Of a DNA stretch of 64,000 nucleotides, positions 44,528-57,307 are shown piece after piece. The notes under the pieces were generated by a model. It saw only the letters and a list, made by a program, of their open reading frames with translations, searched no databases and had not been told where the DNA came from. Made by a program: the position numbers and the translations under genes. Numbering within the stretch: position 1 is the stretch's first letter; every line of letters begins with the position of its first letter. This DNA is from Cylindrobasidium torrendii FP15055 ss-10 (lineage: Eukaryota; Basidiomycota; Agaricomycetes; Agaricales; Physalacriaceae): assembly GCA_000934385.1 (NCBI GenBank), contig KN880504.1, forward strand, positions 1-64,000, in the 5' to 3' direction.

Positions 44528-45646
44528 CGCACGCACAAGCCCGGTTCCCCCGCCCAACACCGATGTAGCCATAATGATGATGATACCATACATATGCATA
44601 CGCGCTGTCACTCCATGCACGAGTTCGCACGAGTAAGTGTACTCGATTGTTGATATACGTTGATAGCTTCTTCGTGCGCGTGAATTCTTCTTTACGTAAG
44701 GTTGAGAGCTCGGTGCGTCGTTTCGCCGAAGTACTACGTATCAGTGCTCAGTGGCTGCAGGTAATCGCTGGCTGTTGGAGGGAGATTTCTGGACCGATGC
44801 CCAGTAGGATAGACACCCGCGTGCGCACCGGTCTTCAAAGCGGCTTTGGAACACCCATGTACACTGTGGGTGGGTACCACTGGTAGCAGTAAGGCCAGCT
44901 TGTGCTTGGGACTCAGGGAAGGTCAGACGACGCTCAGCTGAGAAACGGGGACCTCAAACAAGACACAAACACTATCCAATATCAAGCAAAGGAATCGAAG
45001 TTGACGTTGAATCTCAAGTTCATTCGAGGTATATGGAGGAAGGGTACGTAGGAAGTCGATGCGTGTAAGTATATACTGTGAGGTCGTCCAGCTCCCCGCA
45101 AGCGGAATTTGCCGAGCGGATTGATGGCGCCGCCGGCATTTCATTTCGGAGGACCGACCCGGTGTCCGAGAGCCTGATGTGACAGATAAAGGCAATGAGC
45201 AATGGCGCATAGATAACACCCTACTAATGTCGCGAACGGGGCCGATCCAGCCCAAGTCGCTAGGGGGAAAAGTGTTCAGAATTAGAAAATGTTTGCAATT
45301 TCGGAGTATGAGGCCCTCCCAAAAGGTGTAGGGTACCAAACCCGTGTGAGTGAATCGATCATGGCTGCTTCCTTGGGCTCGAATGTATGGATAGGCCTGA
45401 TGCCTATCCCTGTAACTCAGGAATTGCAAATAAATTATCTGAGAGATGGTAAGTCGGCCACTTGGGTGCCAATATGCCGCTAGGCAGGCGAGATTAGTAG
45501 GGTAGAGTGCACGAAGCTTCTTGCCAATATCCACGGGCACCGCCTCTTGCCTACGTCTGGTAGAAAAGATGATATCTAGACACTAAATATACCTACTTCT
45601 AGCCAAATATCATCCTCTTAAGCTCTCCCACAGACGATATCAAGAG

Positions 45647-46051
45647 ATGATCATGCAGACACAATTTTGTGCCGGCAAAAATGTGTTCTACAGCGACAGA
45701 ATGATGATTATCCGCTCCTCAAAGGTGAGCCGAGACTCAAAGGTGTTGTTATCGTGCTTTAGCATGAGTCGGTATCATCACAGTCTAAATGGATGTGGCA
45801 TTAAGGCCGCCACCCACTATCCATTCTTTTATTCTCTTACACCATCAAATATTCCCGTAGTAGCCCCGAATAGCTTTCTATACAACGGGAAACGTAGGAA
45901 AAGTACCAACATCGCTTTGAACCCAAACCTCTTGCCAACGCCACACGTGGATAGTAATATTGACAGCGAGACCGACGGCGGCGGCTCCGCTCGCATGCCT
46001 GTTACTTCTCAGGTTGCGTCAATCGAGCTGCATCAATTGCAGTCATCTTGA
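45647..46051 (+). other. Open frame with protein-like composition, possibly a decayed exon
   Basis: A 134-codon frame with a polar, mature-looking C-terminus (NSFLYNGKRRKSTNIALNP, then a D/S/G-rich end and IELHQLQSS). No start context, partner exon or family is evident. It could be the last exon of a degraded gene or chance. Confidence 0.2.
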
Positions 46052-46813
46052 CCTTTAACTATTTTGGCATTGCACACATGCGCAGGGCTCCGGAGTCAGT
46101 TCAAAACTGGTGAAATGGGCGAGGGAGTGAGGAGAATCGGCGCCTGCACCTACGCGCTGCTTTGTTGGAGTAAAAGCAGCAGAGAGATGCAGCGGGATCG
46201 GGTAATTCGGCGCTGGATTTGGAGGGTGCCACTGAGAACAGGGCATTGGATGGCAGTGATGATGCGGTCTCTGATGGATTGGCAGCAAGTCTGTGTGATT
46301 GACATGTAAAAACGTGATATAGACTTTGGTATATCTTCCGTATTTATTAGAGCCCACAAATAGCTATTCTCCATCGATTCTGTTGCATTGTCACGCAATG
46401 TGACGCCCGGATGTCGAGCCGCGGATCCGACGATCGGTACCTTGACCGATTTCCAAACCGGCGATGGACGACCTCATATACTGTACAAATGCGTGCGTAA
46501 TGAATTTGTGTCCGTGTATATGCGGAGTGAAAAGAGTCGTGAAGGAGGAATTAATAGCGTGAATTACTACTACAGGACTCCGGGGGGATGTGTACAGGAC
46601 GCTCGAGCTCATGCTAGTCAAGGAGCGAAGGAGGTATGGATGGGGGAGAGGGGAAGGGATCCTCGAATATAATAATTATGAGAAACGAGCGAAAAAAGGA
46701 GAGAAAGGGGAGATATTACAAAAACAGGGTAATAGCAAACAGGGAAAGCGAAGATGATGAGTGGATGAAGAGGACGAGGACGAGGAAAGGCAGGTAGGTA
46801 GACGAACATCATT

Positions 46814-47499
46814 CTATGAGATGGAGATCTCAATAAAGCTGCGCCATCGGATAGAATCCTCATCCTTGAGGTCGATGAACGACGTGAGGGGCCCGCGGGA
46901 CGAGACGGATGAGTGTTTGGTGCGGGACGAGATGGACCGTATCCGCGACTCCGAAGAGAAGAAGGACGGCGGGGGTGATATGGGTGAGGATGCGGAGTGG
47001 CCGTGGCCGCGGGTTGATCGTGGCGGGAGTTCGATGAACGACTCGCTGTCGTCGTCCGACGAGAACACGGAGGAGGTAGAGGAGGAGGTGGAGGAGGTGG
47101 ACGACATCTCGTCATCCCCCTCGTCCTCATCGTCGTCGTCCAGCTCCATAAAGTCGTACGCCAGCGACGGCTGCTTTGAAGCTTTTCCCTCGAGACGTGC
47201 GAGCGCGTCGGAACGCTTGACCCGTCTGTAGTTCGTGGAAACTGTGGATGGCGTCCTGGAGACGGAGTGTGATGAGAGCTTGGGTGCTGGCGCGAGGGCC
47301 GGTGCAGCAGGAAGGCAGGAACGTGACTCTGGACGAGCTCTGCAGATACCTCATCAGCAAAAAAGCGCGAGGCGCGCAGCAGTACGCACGGTGGAAGGGG
47401 TGCCTCGTTGGCGTCAAAGCTGATAAAACTCTTGAGCTGCTCCTCGTAGCCTGAGGACATGAAGCCCGATGCGAAGAACGAAGAGTATGCAGAGTCCAT
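46814..47499 (-). CDS. DSAYS-family protein C, 183 aa, with acidic/Ser-rich C-terminus
   Basis: Unrecognised. Two exons (47390-47499, 46814-47255) join in phase 2 to 183 aa. It starts MDSAYSSFFASGFMSSG, matching proteins A and B. Exon 1 ends in a proline cluster (APLPP) like the others. Exon 2 is much longer and encodes RRVKRSDALARLEGK, then MELDDDDEDEGDDEMSS, long runs of Ser, and PPRSTRGHGHS. The intron is 134 nt. A TATA-like ATATAAAAC lies at about 47561-47569, some 65 bp upstream of the ATG. The low-complexity tail suggests a disordered, possibly phosphorylated protein; function unknown. Confidence 0.65.
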
Positions 47500-50400
47500 G
47501 TTGATTACTGGAGATGGTGGGGGCAAGGGCAGTGTCGACCTGGCCTCATTTCTTGCGGTCGTTTTATATTTGTCCGCCTCATGGGCGGTAGTAAAAGAGA
47601 GGCACCCGGGGTGATCGAGATCCGATCTGTCCTGAACCCGGTTATGGTGTTTCGAGAATAGTGAATCCAAAATAACGGGCCCGGTTGCAAGGGTAGTCAT
47701 CTTCCTTTTCTCTCTCTGAGTTCTCGGCGCTTTACACAGTCAGTCAGGTCAGCAGCCTCTGTTATCATGGCCGAGTCTGCTTTATCATTTTGTATTTTTT
47801 CACAAGAATTATTATTTTGCAAAGATGAGCCCGACACCAAGCGCCTGTCGCCATGTCAATCCGTTGTACACGTATAGAAGCAGCAACAGCCCGCTCGTTG
47901 ACCCCAAAGGGATCCGCAAAGGTCCTTGCAAAGAGCTATTGTTCTCAAACGTCAATATTTTTGTATATCGGCCATCGATGGCAAGAGAGAATAATGGGCT
48001 TTTTCGCGCTTGGATCTTCCCCTACCGCGCGGCGAAACGCGCTAGAGTCGGCGCTGGGCCCGCGGGATTCGTATGCACACCTAGCGCGAGTCAGTCGCCA
48101 GGGAACACAGGTAACAGGTCGTGTAAGCAGGCGCGCTACCGACAATACACATGACTTTTCTACTTGTCGGAACCTACGCGTCCGAACCACTATGGCCACT
48201 TACTTAGCTTTGCGTCTGGACCCCCGCATTTGACTGTCAATCCTTCACCATACATAACTCAATCCATTGTTCTCAGCGGCTGTCTAAGTCTTGTTTCTCA
48301 CGTTCCTCTCTGCGATCTGACAGGGCCGACGCCAATTGCTTTGTGCTGCGTCATAACTTTTGATCAACGTGGCCGATCCTCATTTTTTCATTATGGGGAA
48401 TCCCCATCGAGCAACCGGAGTGTTCCGCTTCCGCCCGCTTCTGCGCTCGGTCCCTGGCGCTATTCACTGACCAACCCGATTCCCGACTTTTGGACAAGGA
48501 CAAGACAAGGCGACGACCGAGCCAGCCCTTGGCTACGGCTGCTCCCAAGGCTGTGTATCCATTTTCCAATAATCTGGACACACTCCACCTCTGGGATCCG
48601 CACTCAAAGCGTGTCCTTGTCCCCATGATGGTCAGAGAAAATCAAATTCTGACAAGCCCACACCTCGTCCGACCACACCACCTCAATTTTTTTTTTCGTT
48701 CATCGACATCTTCCATGCGCCCGTTTCGGAAGTCCATTCCTCGGGGATGCGCCCCGCGGCGGGATACTCCCGAAAATGTCGAATTTATCCGTCATTGTTA
48801 TGATGATTGTGCGCGCTAATTAGCTTGCACTAGCCTACATGACATATTATAGCACAAGTTTATCTCTATGCTCCGGACGTGTACATCTGTGTACATGTGG
48901 CTTTGCCTCCGCCTCGTCGACATCCCTCCCCTTCAGTTGGAGGTAGTTCGACAAGCTCCTCACAATATATCATGATCCAATTTCGCAGCCTCTTTCGCTT
49001 CACACAAATTTGACAACCTCCAGTCTCCCACACCGTATGTACTCACGTACTCTCCAATTGCATCAAATCTATCCCTACTCCCCGAGCTGTCACAGCCCGA
49101 GCATTCCAGCTCTCACGATGCACTCCCTCCCGATTCCCACTCACACTTTCTCTCTCGATTTAAATTATAGCCTCCTCCAGTTGCGCAATTTATTGCATCA
49201 CTATGGTACATAACCAGAACAAAGGATGTTACGCCCGAGATACCCATTAATCCATTCCTTAGCGTCTGCAAACGACCTAATTTTTCGGCGCAATGTGTGG
49301 CGCGTCGGCCATTCCCGTGGTGGTGGCGCCCGCGGTTGCCTCTCTAGGACATAGGTACGCACTAAGGGGAGGTACGCTGCAAAACACGGGATTTCGCCGC
49401 CAAAACCACTGCGCACGCCGAAGGGAGACGCAGACTCGCTGAGGGAGTGATGGCGGCCGTGCCGTGAACATCGGAGTCGTTCGACAGGCACTACTTCGAC
49501 GATCTTCAGTAGCGCCTGCTGTGCCCGTTAGAACTTAGCATGGAGGTGAAGCGTTTTCTTTTCCTTGCTTCGGGCGGCTTGAGCGCGACATGGTTGAGTT
49601 GAAGTACGCTTGTTACACTTATTACAGCGTTGCTGTCGGGAATGCATCACGACTATTCTTTTCTCACACTCGATTTGGTATAATGCGCTTCTCTCTTCCT
49701 TTGAAGTGCATACATAACATACCAGCTGCCATATCGTTCGTTAAAAAAATCACCAAGCTAACACAGGCAAAGTGCTTTCACCGACTGTAATCAATCAGAG
49801 AGTGAGCGGAGCTCGAAATCGGTGGGGACCATCGTATTGGTAGTGTTTGCTGCAAGCTAAAGTACGATTCGACTCGATGCTCAGTGATACATATCGATAG
49901 GCACAAACAAGCACTATCTACATATCGGTCAAAGCGCTCGGAGTCGTAAGTTGTACTAACAACCATCTTGCTAGTAGGCCCTGTGTACAGACTGCGAAGC
50001 TAGTAAGCGCTTTATAGACACGTTCCTTGGGCTTGCTAACGAGTTCTTTTGCTTACATGCTCAGTTACAACTTACTACACTATCTATGAGCAAGCTTAAG
50101 AGCAGCCTCGTTTCGTTTTTAGACCCAGCTTATCGAGCAGGTGATTGCTTCAGAGCCCGGCCTCTTCATTCACGAGGTCGGGCATTTCTCCTCCGTCAGT
50201 AACCTGTCTGTTCAAGCTCAAGGTCGAGAGCGCGAGTACACGTCTATGTATGTGGCGGCGCACGTCTAGCTTCTGGTGCACAACGGGCGTATGGGGACTG
50301 AAGCCAATGACGCTGGGCGTGATTTTGTTTGTGGGTCCAGGCAGCTATGTAGAACTTGTACATCCCAAAGGAATGTCGAGCGCGTAGTTGATGATGCATG

Positions 50401-52061
50401 AAGCTCGGAATCGATGTCATGTTCTATACACTGTATCGCGCACATAGTCCATTCAATGCGCATGTACTACATGGCTTATGTTCGGTCGAGTGAACTGCGG
50501 CGCCGACTGCGTCCCACATAATTCCTCGTCCCATCGTTTCGAACCACCGGCGTAGTACATAGTACTAGCATCTTGAATTGCCGTTCAATGTGAACTTACG
50601 GGATTCTTCAGCACCCCAGGCCGAGTAGTATGCGAATGGGGTATTGTCGTATCTTCATGGTGTAGCAGTATCCGTGCCCCATAAGGCAATTCAAACTTAG
50701 ACGCTCGCTGCAGAAGAAGGATTGATTAGGATCTTCCAGTTGAATTTCCTACCATCAATCGACTGCCTATATTATATAAAGGCGCTACGCCCACTGTGAG
50801 CAAGCATTGCGCAAGATCACTGTGAGTCTGAAAGTCGGTATGGTTGCCGCTCATCGGCAAGCTAGCAGCCCGCCCCAAACCCCGCCACCAGTGTCGCAGA
50901 TTATGCCCGATTTCTATTATCCCACATACCTTTGACCAAGCCCGGTATACATATCACGATGGCATTTCCTCTTGGGTCATTCGTGAGTACTTAACACGAC
51001 TGCCGTGCCACGCCATAAGCAGTGGATCCAGACGAGTGGCGCATCATCGTGCCGATTTCCCGAATTATTGTTTGTCAGCTATCCGATCATCCGAGAAGTC
51101 GTCTTTGTTTCCGATTATTACTGTGCTCGCCCACTGGGATGACCGCAGCCACAACTTGGAGGAGCTGAACGTGGGCCCATTTTAAATGCTATCTTTAGCG
51201 TCTGTGTTTGATTTGACCTGGTGGTCACTGATTATATGCAACCTAGCTATCTACCGTTTATTGAATATTGACTGCCCATACAGTCGAAAAGGCATCGCAA
51301 CTTTATGGCATTTTACCGCTCTACCGTTGAAATTGGATTTGTGTGCATTCCTGGGGCTTGTAATGATGCCGTCCGGTCAAAGCAACTCTCCACTAGTGCC
51401 AAGTCAGCAGAACTGCTCAATGAGCAAGCACGGCTACTTAAGATGCCGCGGATATGTGGTCGACAACCGCATATCCTCCATCTGGTCACCCCTTCCAGTG
51501 TAGTTGTGTTGGGCAGAAGACAAACTGTGTCAGGCCGCTAAGCCACAAACTTGGTAAATTGGACAAGTTTCGGGGTCGCGGTCATTTGAGCTCTTGAAAA
51601 TGGTTAACATTGTTCATCACGTAGTCGACCGTCGAAAACACGGCGCATTACTGCTACTTACGCACTAGTGCCTTTGAGTCGTTGTGAGTATCCAGGGATT
51701 CCGAGAGAGTATTTGACCTGGCTTACTAAGGGATGCAATAATGAAATATTCAAAGAGACTTTGTATATGTGATCATGCAGGCAGCTTAGCGTTCAGATGA
51801 CAATGGCATCACGCATGCGCTTCGGCCATCAACGCATCAAATATGCCGAGAAAGAAGCCGAAAATGCTGCACCATCTGTGAGCGAGTTGGAACAAACAAC
51901 AGGAAACGACTACTAAGCAAGCCGCAGTCTTTTAGTACACAAATTAGTGCTCAATATTTCCATCTGCAGGATGGGGTGATATATGACATGGTGTGACACG
52001 CTCCCTTGGGATCAGCGATATCATTATCAAAACAGTTTCGGTCCCTTCACAACATACCACC
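47500..52061. other. 4.6-kb gene-poor stretch
   Basis: No gene, RNA or clear repeat could be supported. The right end contains the promoter of SDR1. Frames are short and unrelated to known families as far as I can see. Confidence 0.4.
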
Positions 52062-53151
52062 ATGGCCACGACAGCAAAGACCGTACTGATCACAGGGTAC
52101 GCACTTTATGTAGCTTCTGGCTTGCTACGCTGAGCGTGAGTTTGCTACGCTAGTTGCATAGGCAAAGGAATCGGAAACGCCCTCGCACGCGAATTCCATG
52201 CTCAAGGCTTCCGCGTCTTCGCAACAGGGCTGTCTGTCCCAGAACTCGAGGACTTGAGTACCCTTGGGATCGAAACTCTTGCTCTTGACGTTACGGACAG
52301 CGAACATATTGCTACCACTGTAGATGTCATTGCACAACGTACTGGGGGTACGCTCGACATCCTGGTCAACAATGCTGGGATAGCGCGAACGATACCTATG
52401 TTGGATGCAACGGAAGAGGACATACGGAGCGTGTTTGAGACAAACTTTTTCGCTGTCGTATATATGTGCAAGGCTTTTGCGCCGTTGCTCATCAAGGCAA
52501 AGGGGAATATCGTCCAGATTGGGTCTGTTACGCAGATGGTGCCCTATACCTTCGGAGGTGAGTACTATAGCACTGTCCTCTACCCGTGCACTCTAGCTCA
52601 CTTACTATCAGCGATGTACAACGCAAGCAAGGCAGCCTTGCACGCTTTTAGCGATACACTTCGTGTTGAGCTAGAGCCTTTTGGGTACGTTTTTCTCCAC
52701 ATTTGACACGTATAGGTCGGCATTGCTCATACAGACGATAGAGTTAGCGTCACAGAATGCATGACTTCAAGAGTAATTTCGGAGATAACCACGAATAGTG
52801 CTCATGCCGAGCGTCGGTTACCGCCAGACTCCTTGTACCTACCGGTCGAGGAGTACTACATCCAGCGAAAGAGTGATAGCCTGCAAGGTGCATTGGACAC
52901 CGCGACGTACGCCAAACAAGTCGTCAACCAAGTTACGAAGAGCACGCCGCCGAAGTGGTATTGGGCTGGGAACCTTGCCTGGGTTGTGTGGGGAGTCACG
53001 ACGTTTTTTCCTCGCAGTTTCATGGTGCGTCTCCCTGTTGGAATGAATCCACAATGGCTGAAGTCATGCCGCGCAGTACTACCTGATGAGGAATTCGTTT
53101 GGGATGGGTCAGTTGAAGGAGATGGTAAAGAGTGGAAAAATCAAGCTTTGA
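52062..53151 (+). CDS. Short-chain dehydrogenase/reductase, Ayr1-like, copy 1
   Basis: NAD(P)-dependent SDR resembling 1-acyldihydroxyacetone-phosphate reductases. Five exons (52062-52096, 52154-52557, 52612-52684, 52742-53024, 53077-53151) give 289 aa. Motifs: Rossmann ITGCIGKGIGNALA (split by intron 1 inside the glycine motif), LDVTDS, NNAGIAR, QIGSV, and the catalytic Y-x3-K in MYNASKAAL. The last intron is inferred; it restores a C-terminus YYLMRNSFGMGQLK that fits the family, whereas reading through would give an unrelated tail. It is the first gene of the cluster to 64 kb, with a paralog at 59081-60211 that shares four intron positions. Confidence 0.88.
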
Positions 53152-53463
53152 GATGGCCATGGCCCACGAAGAACGCGCCCGGAAATTGAAAACATAGAAT
53201 GGGATCGCGATGTGCACTACGGCAGCTGTACCGTACAATGGGCAAGGCTAGTGATACTCAGTAGGTGGCAGTAAAGTAGAAGCAGTGGCATCAACGATTG
53301 CCTCAGACGGAATCAAGCATTACATCAATCGACCGGGTGCATTAGCCAATTCTGCGGCCGGCGGTTCTTGCCTTCTTACCACCATCTTCTGGGCGGACAG
53401 CCGGTTCACGAGCGACGAATCTTGTTTTAACGACTGTAACGCGAGGGTCCTGTAGAAATATCG
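53152..53463. other. Spacer between SDR1 and the MFS gene
   Basis: 312 bp with the MFS promoter; no separate feature seen. Confidence 0.4.
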
Positions 53464-55538
53464 ATGACTGCGACGACTGGCCAAGGCGCCGACACCGACG
53501 AAAGACAGCCGCTGCTACCTACCAAAAATCAGGGTCCGCTCGAAATATCTACCAAAACGCGGTATGGGATCCTACTGGGAATATGGAGTGGGACGTTCCT
53601 TGCATCTTTGAACAGTGTGTTGTCCGTTCTCATTTGGGATGATGTGCTGAAGTCCAATAGTGACTCTTGTTCCAACGAGTAGGTATAACCTTGCGCTTCC
53701 CGGTGTCGCGCTCATTAGCCCGCAGTGATTCCGCCAATATCTTCCGAATTCAAGCAGTCAAATCAGGCCAGTTGGATTGGGACTTGGTACGCCCATCGGC
53801 CCTCACCAGGACCTTCCACGAACGCACTAACCTTGTTCAGCTTCTTACTGGCCACATGTACATTTACACCACTTTACGGCCGTTTGAGCAACATCTTGGG
53901 CAGAAGAGGGGCGTTCCAGACTGCCTTGATTTTCACCGCAATTGGAACAATGATGTGTGGAATGGCGAAGAGCATGCAGGCCCTCATCTTTGCCAGATTT
54001 GTTTGTCGCGTTCTTTCTTGCCATACTATGAGTGCTGAACATAGGTCAGGTTGCTGGCATCGGCGGAGGAGGCATCAACACCGTAGCCACAATCATTGTA
54101 AGCGACATGTACTCGCTGCGGGCGCGAGGGTTGACGCAGGGTGTGGCCAGTGTGTTTAATGGTCTTGGTATGGGTCTTGGTGGACCTATGGGAGGCATCG
54201 TGACAGACTGGTGAGCATAATCCCACTTACACCTTCATTGACTGAGCGCAGACAGGCTCGGCTGGCGATGGGCTTTCTTCCTACAAGCCCCATTCTTCAT
54301 GATCTCCTTCTTACTCACCTCTTGGAATCTGCGCTATCTCACGCCTGGAAAAGGCAAAGGCATCGATATCCTCAAGCGCATCGACTATGGTGGCATCTTG
54401 GCGTTGCTCATCTCGGTGGGAGCATGCCTGGTGTTCCTCAGCGAGAAGTATAATGTCATCCTTCCCGTACGTGGTCAGAATGCCGTATTGAGCCTCTTTG
54501 CTTACCTAGTACTCCTTCACAGTGGTCCAACCCTCGAGTATACCTATCCTTGTCGACCTCAATTGTCTTCCTCGTCGTCTTTTTCCTCAACGAGATCATC
54601 TGGGCGCGCGAACCGATGCTTGCCCCCGCTTTACTCACGCAGCGCATTCCCGTCCTGGTCGCAGCCAGCAACTTCTGTGTCGCCATGTGCAATTTCTCCG
54701 TCACCTTCTTCTTTCCAATGTACTTCGAGACGGTCTGGCTCACGTCCGCTTCTGTCGCTGGACTGCACCTCGCCCCGAACTCGGTCTCAATGATGATGGG
54801 AAGTCTCTTCGCAGGATGGATGATCAAGAGGACTGGGACGTACAAGACTATCAACTTCATCTTTGGCTTGTTCCCGTTCATTGCGGCGATCTTGATAAGG
54901 TCGATGTTGGGACAAAGGCCCGAGGATGTTGACTGGGTGAGGAGCTGGCTGAGTATCATCCCACTCGGATTCGGGAATGCAGTAGTGCTGCAGACGATGC
55001 TGAGTGCGTGTTTTATTGCTGTACTTATGCTGGCTTATCGTTTTCCACAGTTGCTCTCCTCGCCCATTTACCTACATCTCAAATGGCTGTTGGGACAGCG
55101 TTTGGTCAACTCTTCCGCGGTATTGGACAAGTCGGCGGTGTTGCTATCGCATCTGCGATGTTCCAGTCGATCCTCGACACCGAATTGAGGAAGAGAATTG
55201 TTGATGTACCCGATGCTGAACATGTACGTTATTACTTATCCCCTCATATCCCGCAGACGTGACTTATGTGCGAATTTCAGTGGATTGTTGCTATCCGGCA
55301 GTCGGCATTACTTGTGCACGACCTGCCTCCTAATTTGCAAGTGCTCGCGCGCGCATCTTATCAGGAGGCACTGAAGGCTGTGTTTACTTTCTCTGCGTGT
55401 ATGACTGGACTGGCATACATCGTGAGGCTTCCCGTTCCAGATAAAGATCTGGATAGTCCTAGGCCGGACTCGGAAGTCGTGGTCAGTGGGAGGCAGGACG
55501 TAGAGTCGGAAACGCGAGGTGCTATGACGAGGTCATAG
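53464..55538 (+). CDS. Major facilitator transporter (DHA1, vacuolar basic amino acid type), 557 aa
   Basis: Proton-coupled transporter with about 14 predicted helices. Nine exons: 53464-53614, 53661-53678, 53726-53786, 53841-54000, 54050-54210, 54256-54466, 54523-55003, 55051-55223, 55281-55538. The second exon is only 18 nt and restores LASLNMTLVPTMIPPISSEF, the conserved first helix. MFS signatures follow: LYGRLSNILGRRG (motif A), GIGGGGINTVATIIVSDM and RARGLTQGVASVFNGLGMG. The N-terminus is polar with the dileucine-like ERQPLLP, often a vacuolar sorting signal. It lies between SDR1 and the dioxygenases; substrate unknown. Confidence 0.88.
53661..53678 (+). other. 18-nt micro-exon of the MFS gene
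   Basis: Flanked by AG and GT; it encodes part of LNMTLVPTM with both junctions in phase 1. Without it the conserved transmembrane helix 1 is lost. Confidence 0.75.
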
Positions 55539-55844
55539 TTCTTACTACACATACAAACCGTAGACTTATGAGTATTTAGGTACTCTCAAAAAACCTTTTT
55601 GACGCCGCTATGGCGCTAATCATCATGGTATCGGTGCGCCGCCGCTTTGCAGGCTACGAGCCGCACGCGGTGGTTGTTTTGGGTAAGCCGGGCGTCGGGC
55701 GGTATATATTTCCGTGTTTACCTGGCCGCCCAGTCCCGCTCGACTCGACTGCGAGGGGAAGGGCTCGGCAAGTGGATTACCTTGACGTGGCATCCTCCTT
55801 TCCTTTATAACCTCCATCGTCCATCCCACAACGAAAAATTAGCG
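55539..55844. other. Spacer with the F-box gene promoter
   Basis: 3' flank of the MFS gene and a TATA-like CTTTATAACC at about 55803-55812, some 35-40 bp upstream of the ATG. Confidence 0.4.
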
Positions 55845-57307
55845 ATGTCCAGCAAAGATAGTGAGGAAATCCACCAGTGCAAAAAGTGCAGGTTTAATTC
55901 TCTTGACAGCATCAATGGTCTCCATAGCAAGTTGCTTGCCAATCGAGCTCCTCGATAAAATCTTCAACAACGTAAACGAAATCAGCTTCGACGACATACA
56001 CGCCGTCTCCCTCGTCTCTCATCTCTGGCGCGGCCCTGCCCTGCGCTACCTCTTCGCCAAAGCGGATTTCGGCACGAGGAACGACTTCGAGCGATGGAAT
56101 GCTATCGGGGCATCGCAAATAGGCCCCCTTGCGCTGGGGATGGTGCGGCATGTGGAATTCGCGCCTGGAGAACGGCAGAAATGGCGCGCGCTGAGAGCAC
56201 TGAGGGAACGCTTTGGAGACGAGACGGCGTGGAAACGCTTCATGGCAACTTACGCCAACGTCCTCAACGTGACGGGCAGCTCGGTTGAGATGACCCTGCC
56301 GCCGCACGACTCGACACCGTTACCGCCGATGCCGTTCGTGCGCACACTCAGCTGGAACCTTCTCAAGGCCGATAAACGCTCTTCGCTTGGATTTACACCC
56401 GCAACGGCGAGATTCCTCTCGTGTTTCCCGCGAGTGACAGAGCTCAATGTGGACGACATTATTCATGCAAACGATTTACGGATGATGCTGAGCGCATTCC
56501 CATGTCTTCGATCTCTTACCTGGATCGGTGGGGTTCTCGAGGAAGACAGGAAGCACATCGTGCCGTTCACTGGCGACCTGTCACATCTGGAGGTCCTTGA
56601 CTTGACCGTGTTGACCCCAGAATTTGGAGATCATGCAGACCTCGACTGGCTCCTGGAAGATATCCTCCGTCGCGGCCCACCACCACTGCGGCGCATCAGC
56701 TTCGCTCAGCACGGGGTCCCATTCTCCGTTACCGGATTCACGCGTCTGTTGAGCTCGGCCTCCCACACACTGCAAGAGCTTAGCTTCGAGCCAGCGTCAA
56801 GCTTTGGTACGTAGCTTTGTTTCGCCGGTATATCCGTCTGTTAACTGTATTTCCCCAGATCCAGAATGGCAAACCCTTCCAGCAACGGTCTCCCAAGTGA
56901 CCTTACCTGCCCTCCGAACATTCTCGATCCTCAACATGGGTGCTGTTGCCGATGAGCCAGATCTATCAGAGCTTCAATGGGCTGCAGCCTGTCTTCCCGA
57001 CGCCCCATTCCTCGAAGAGATACAACTCCATTTCCGCATTCGGGGACGGCCCACCGACATATTCAACGAGGACTTCATCGACTGGGTCGCTTTCAGCTCT
57101 CGTATAAGGTCCTACAGCAGCCTCCGCTCGCTGACTTTGGTCATGTACCGACTCCCGAGACTGAAGGATTCTGAAAAGGAGTGCACAATGGCTTGCGCAC
57201 GCGAGCGATTAGTCAGCTTAGCGGATCGGGTTAAATTTGTTTGGGGTACGCAGCCTTTTCTCATTCGGGATACTGAAGACGTGTTTAACGAATTTCTCTT
57301 AGCATGA
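55845..57307 (+). CDS. F-box-like protein, 453 aa
   Basis: Three exons (55845-55860, 55910-56806, 56859-57307) give 453 aa. The first exon codes only for MSSKD; a start at the in-frame ATG 55915 is the alternative. The N-terminus is F-box-like (CLPIELLDKIFNNVNEISFDD, then VSLVSHLWRGPALRYLF). The body has leucine-rich repeats in loose form (LTWIGGVLEED, LEVLDLTVLTPEF, LRRISFAQHG, LQELSFEPASSF, LRSLTLVMYRLPRL). Likely an SCF substrate adaptor. It sits between the transporter and dioxygenase 1; whether it belongs to the cluster functionally is unknown. Confidence 0.75.

Larger units (their letters stand above)
41755..46813. other. Five-kilobase gene-poor stretch
   Basis: I cannot support a gene here. 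Features seen: the gene B promoter and leader, a (GTG)-rich tract near 41780-41830, a short GAGA tract near 42385-42410, and the AGCCAGTGGGTC repeats at 44459-44527. The longest frames (minus 44923-45540, plus 45647-46051) do not show a recognised family. Confidence 0.4.

Noticed and set aside
44923..45540. 205-codon minus-strand frame
   Set aside because: Long but without domain, signal, splice partner or recognisable composition; I treat it as chance.
46618..47700. 360-codon minus-strand frame
   Set aside because: It covers the true first exon of DSAYS protein C, then runs through its intron and the wrong frame of exon 2; the spliced model explains the sequence better.
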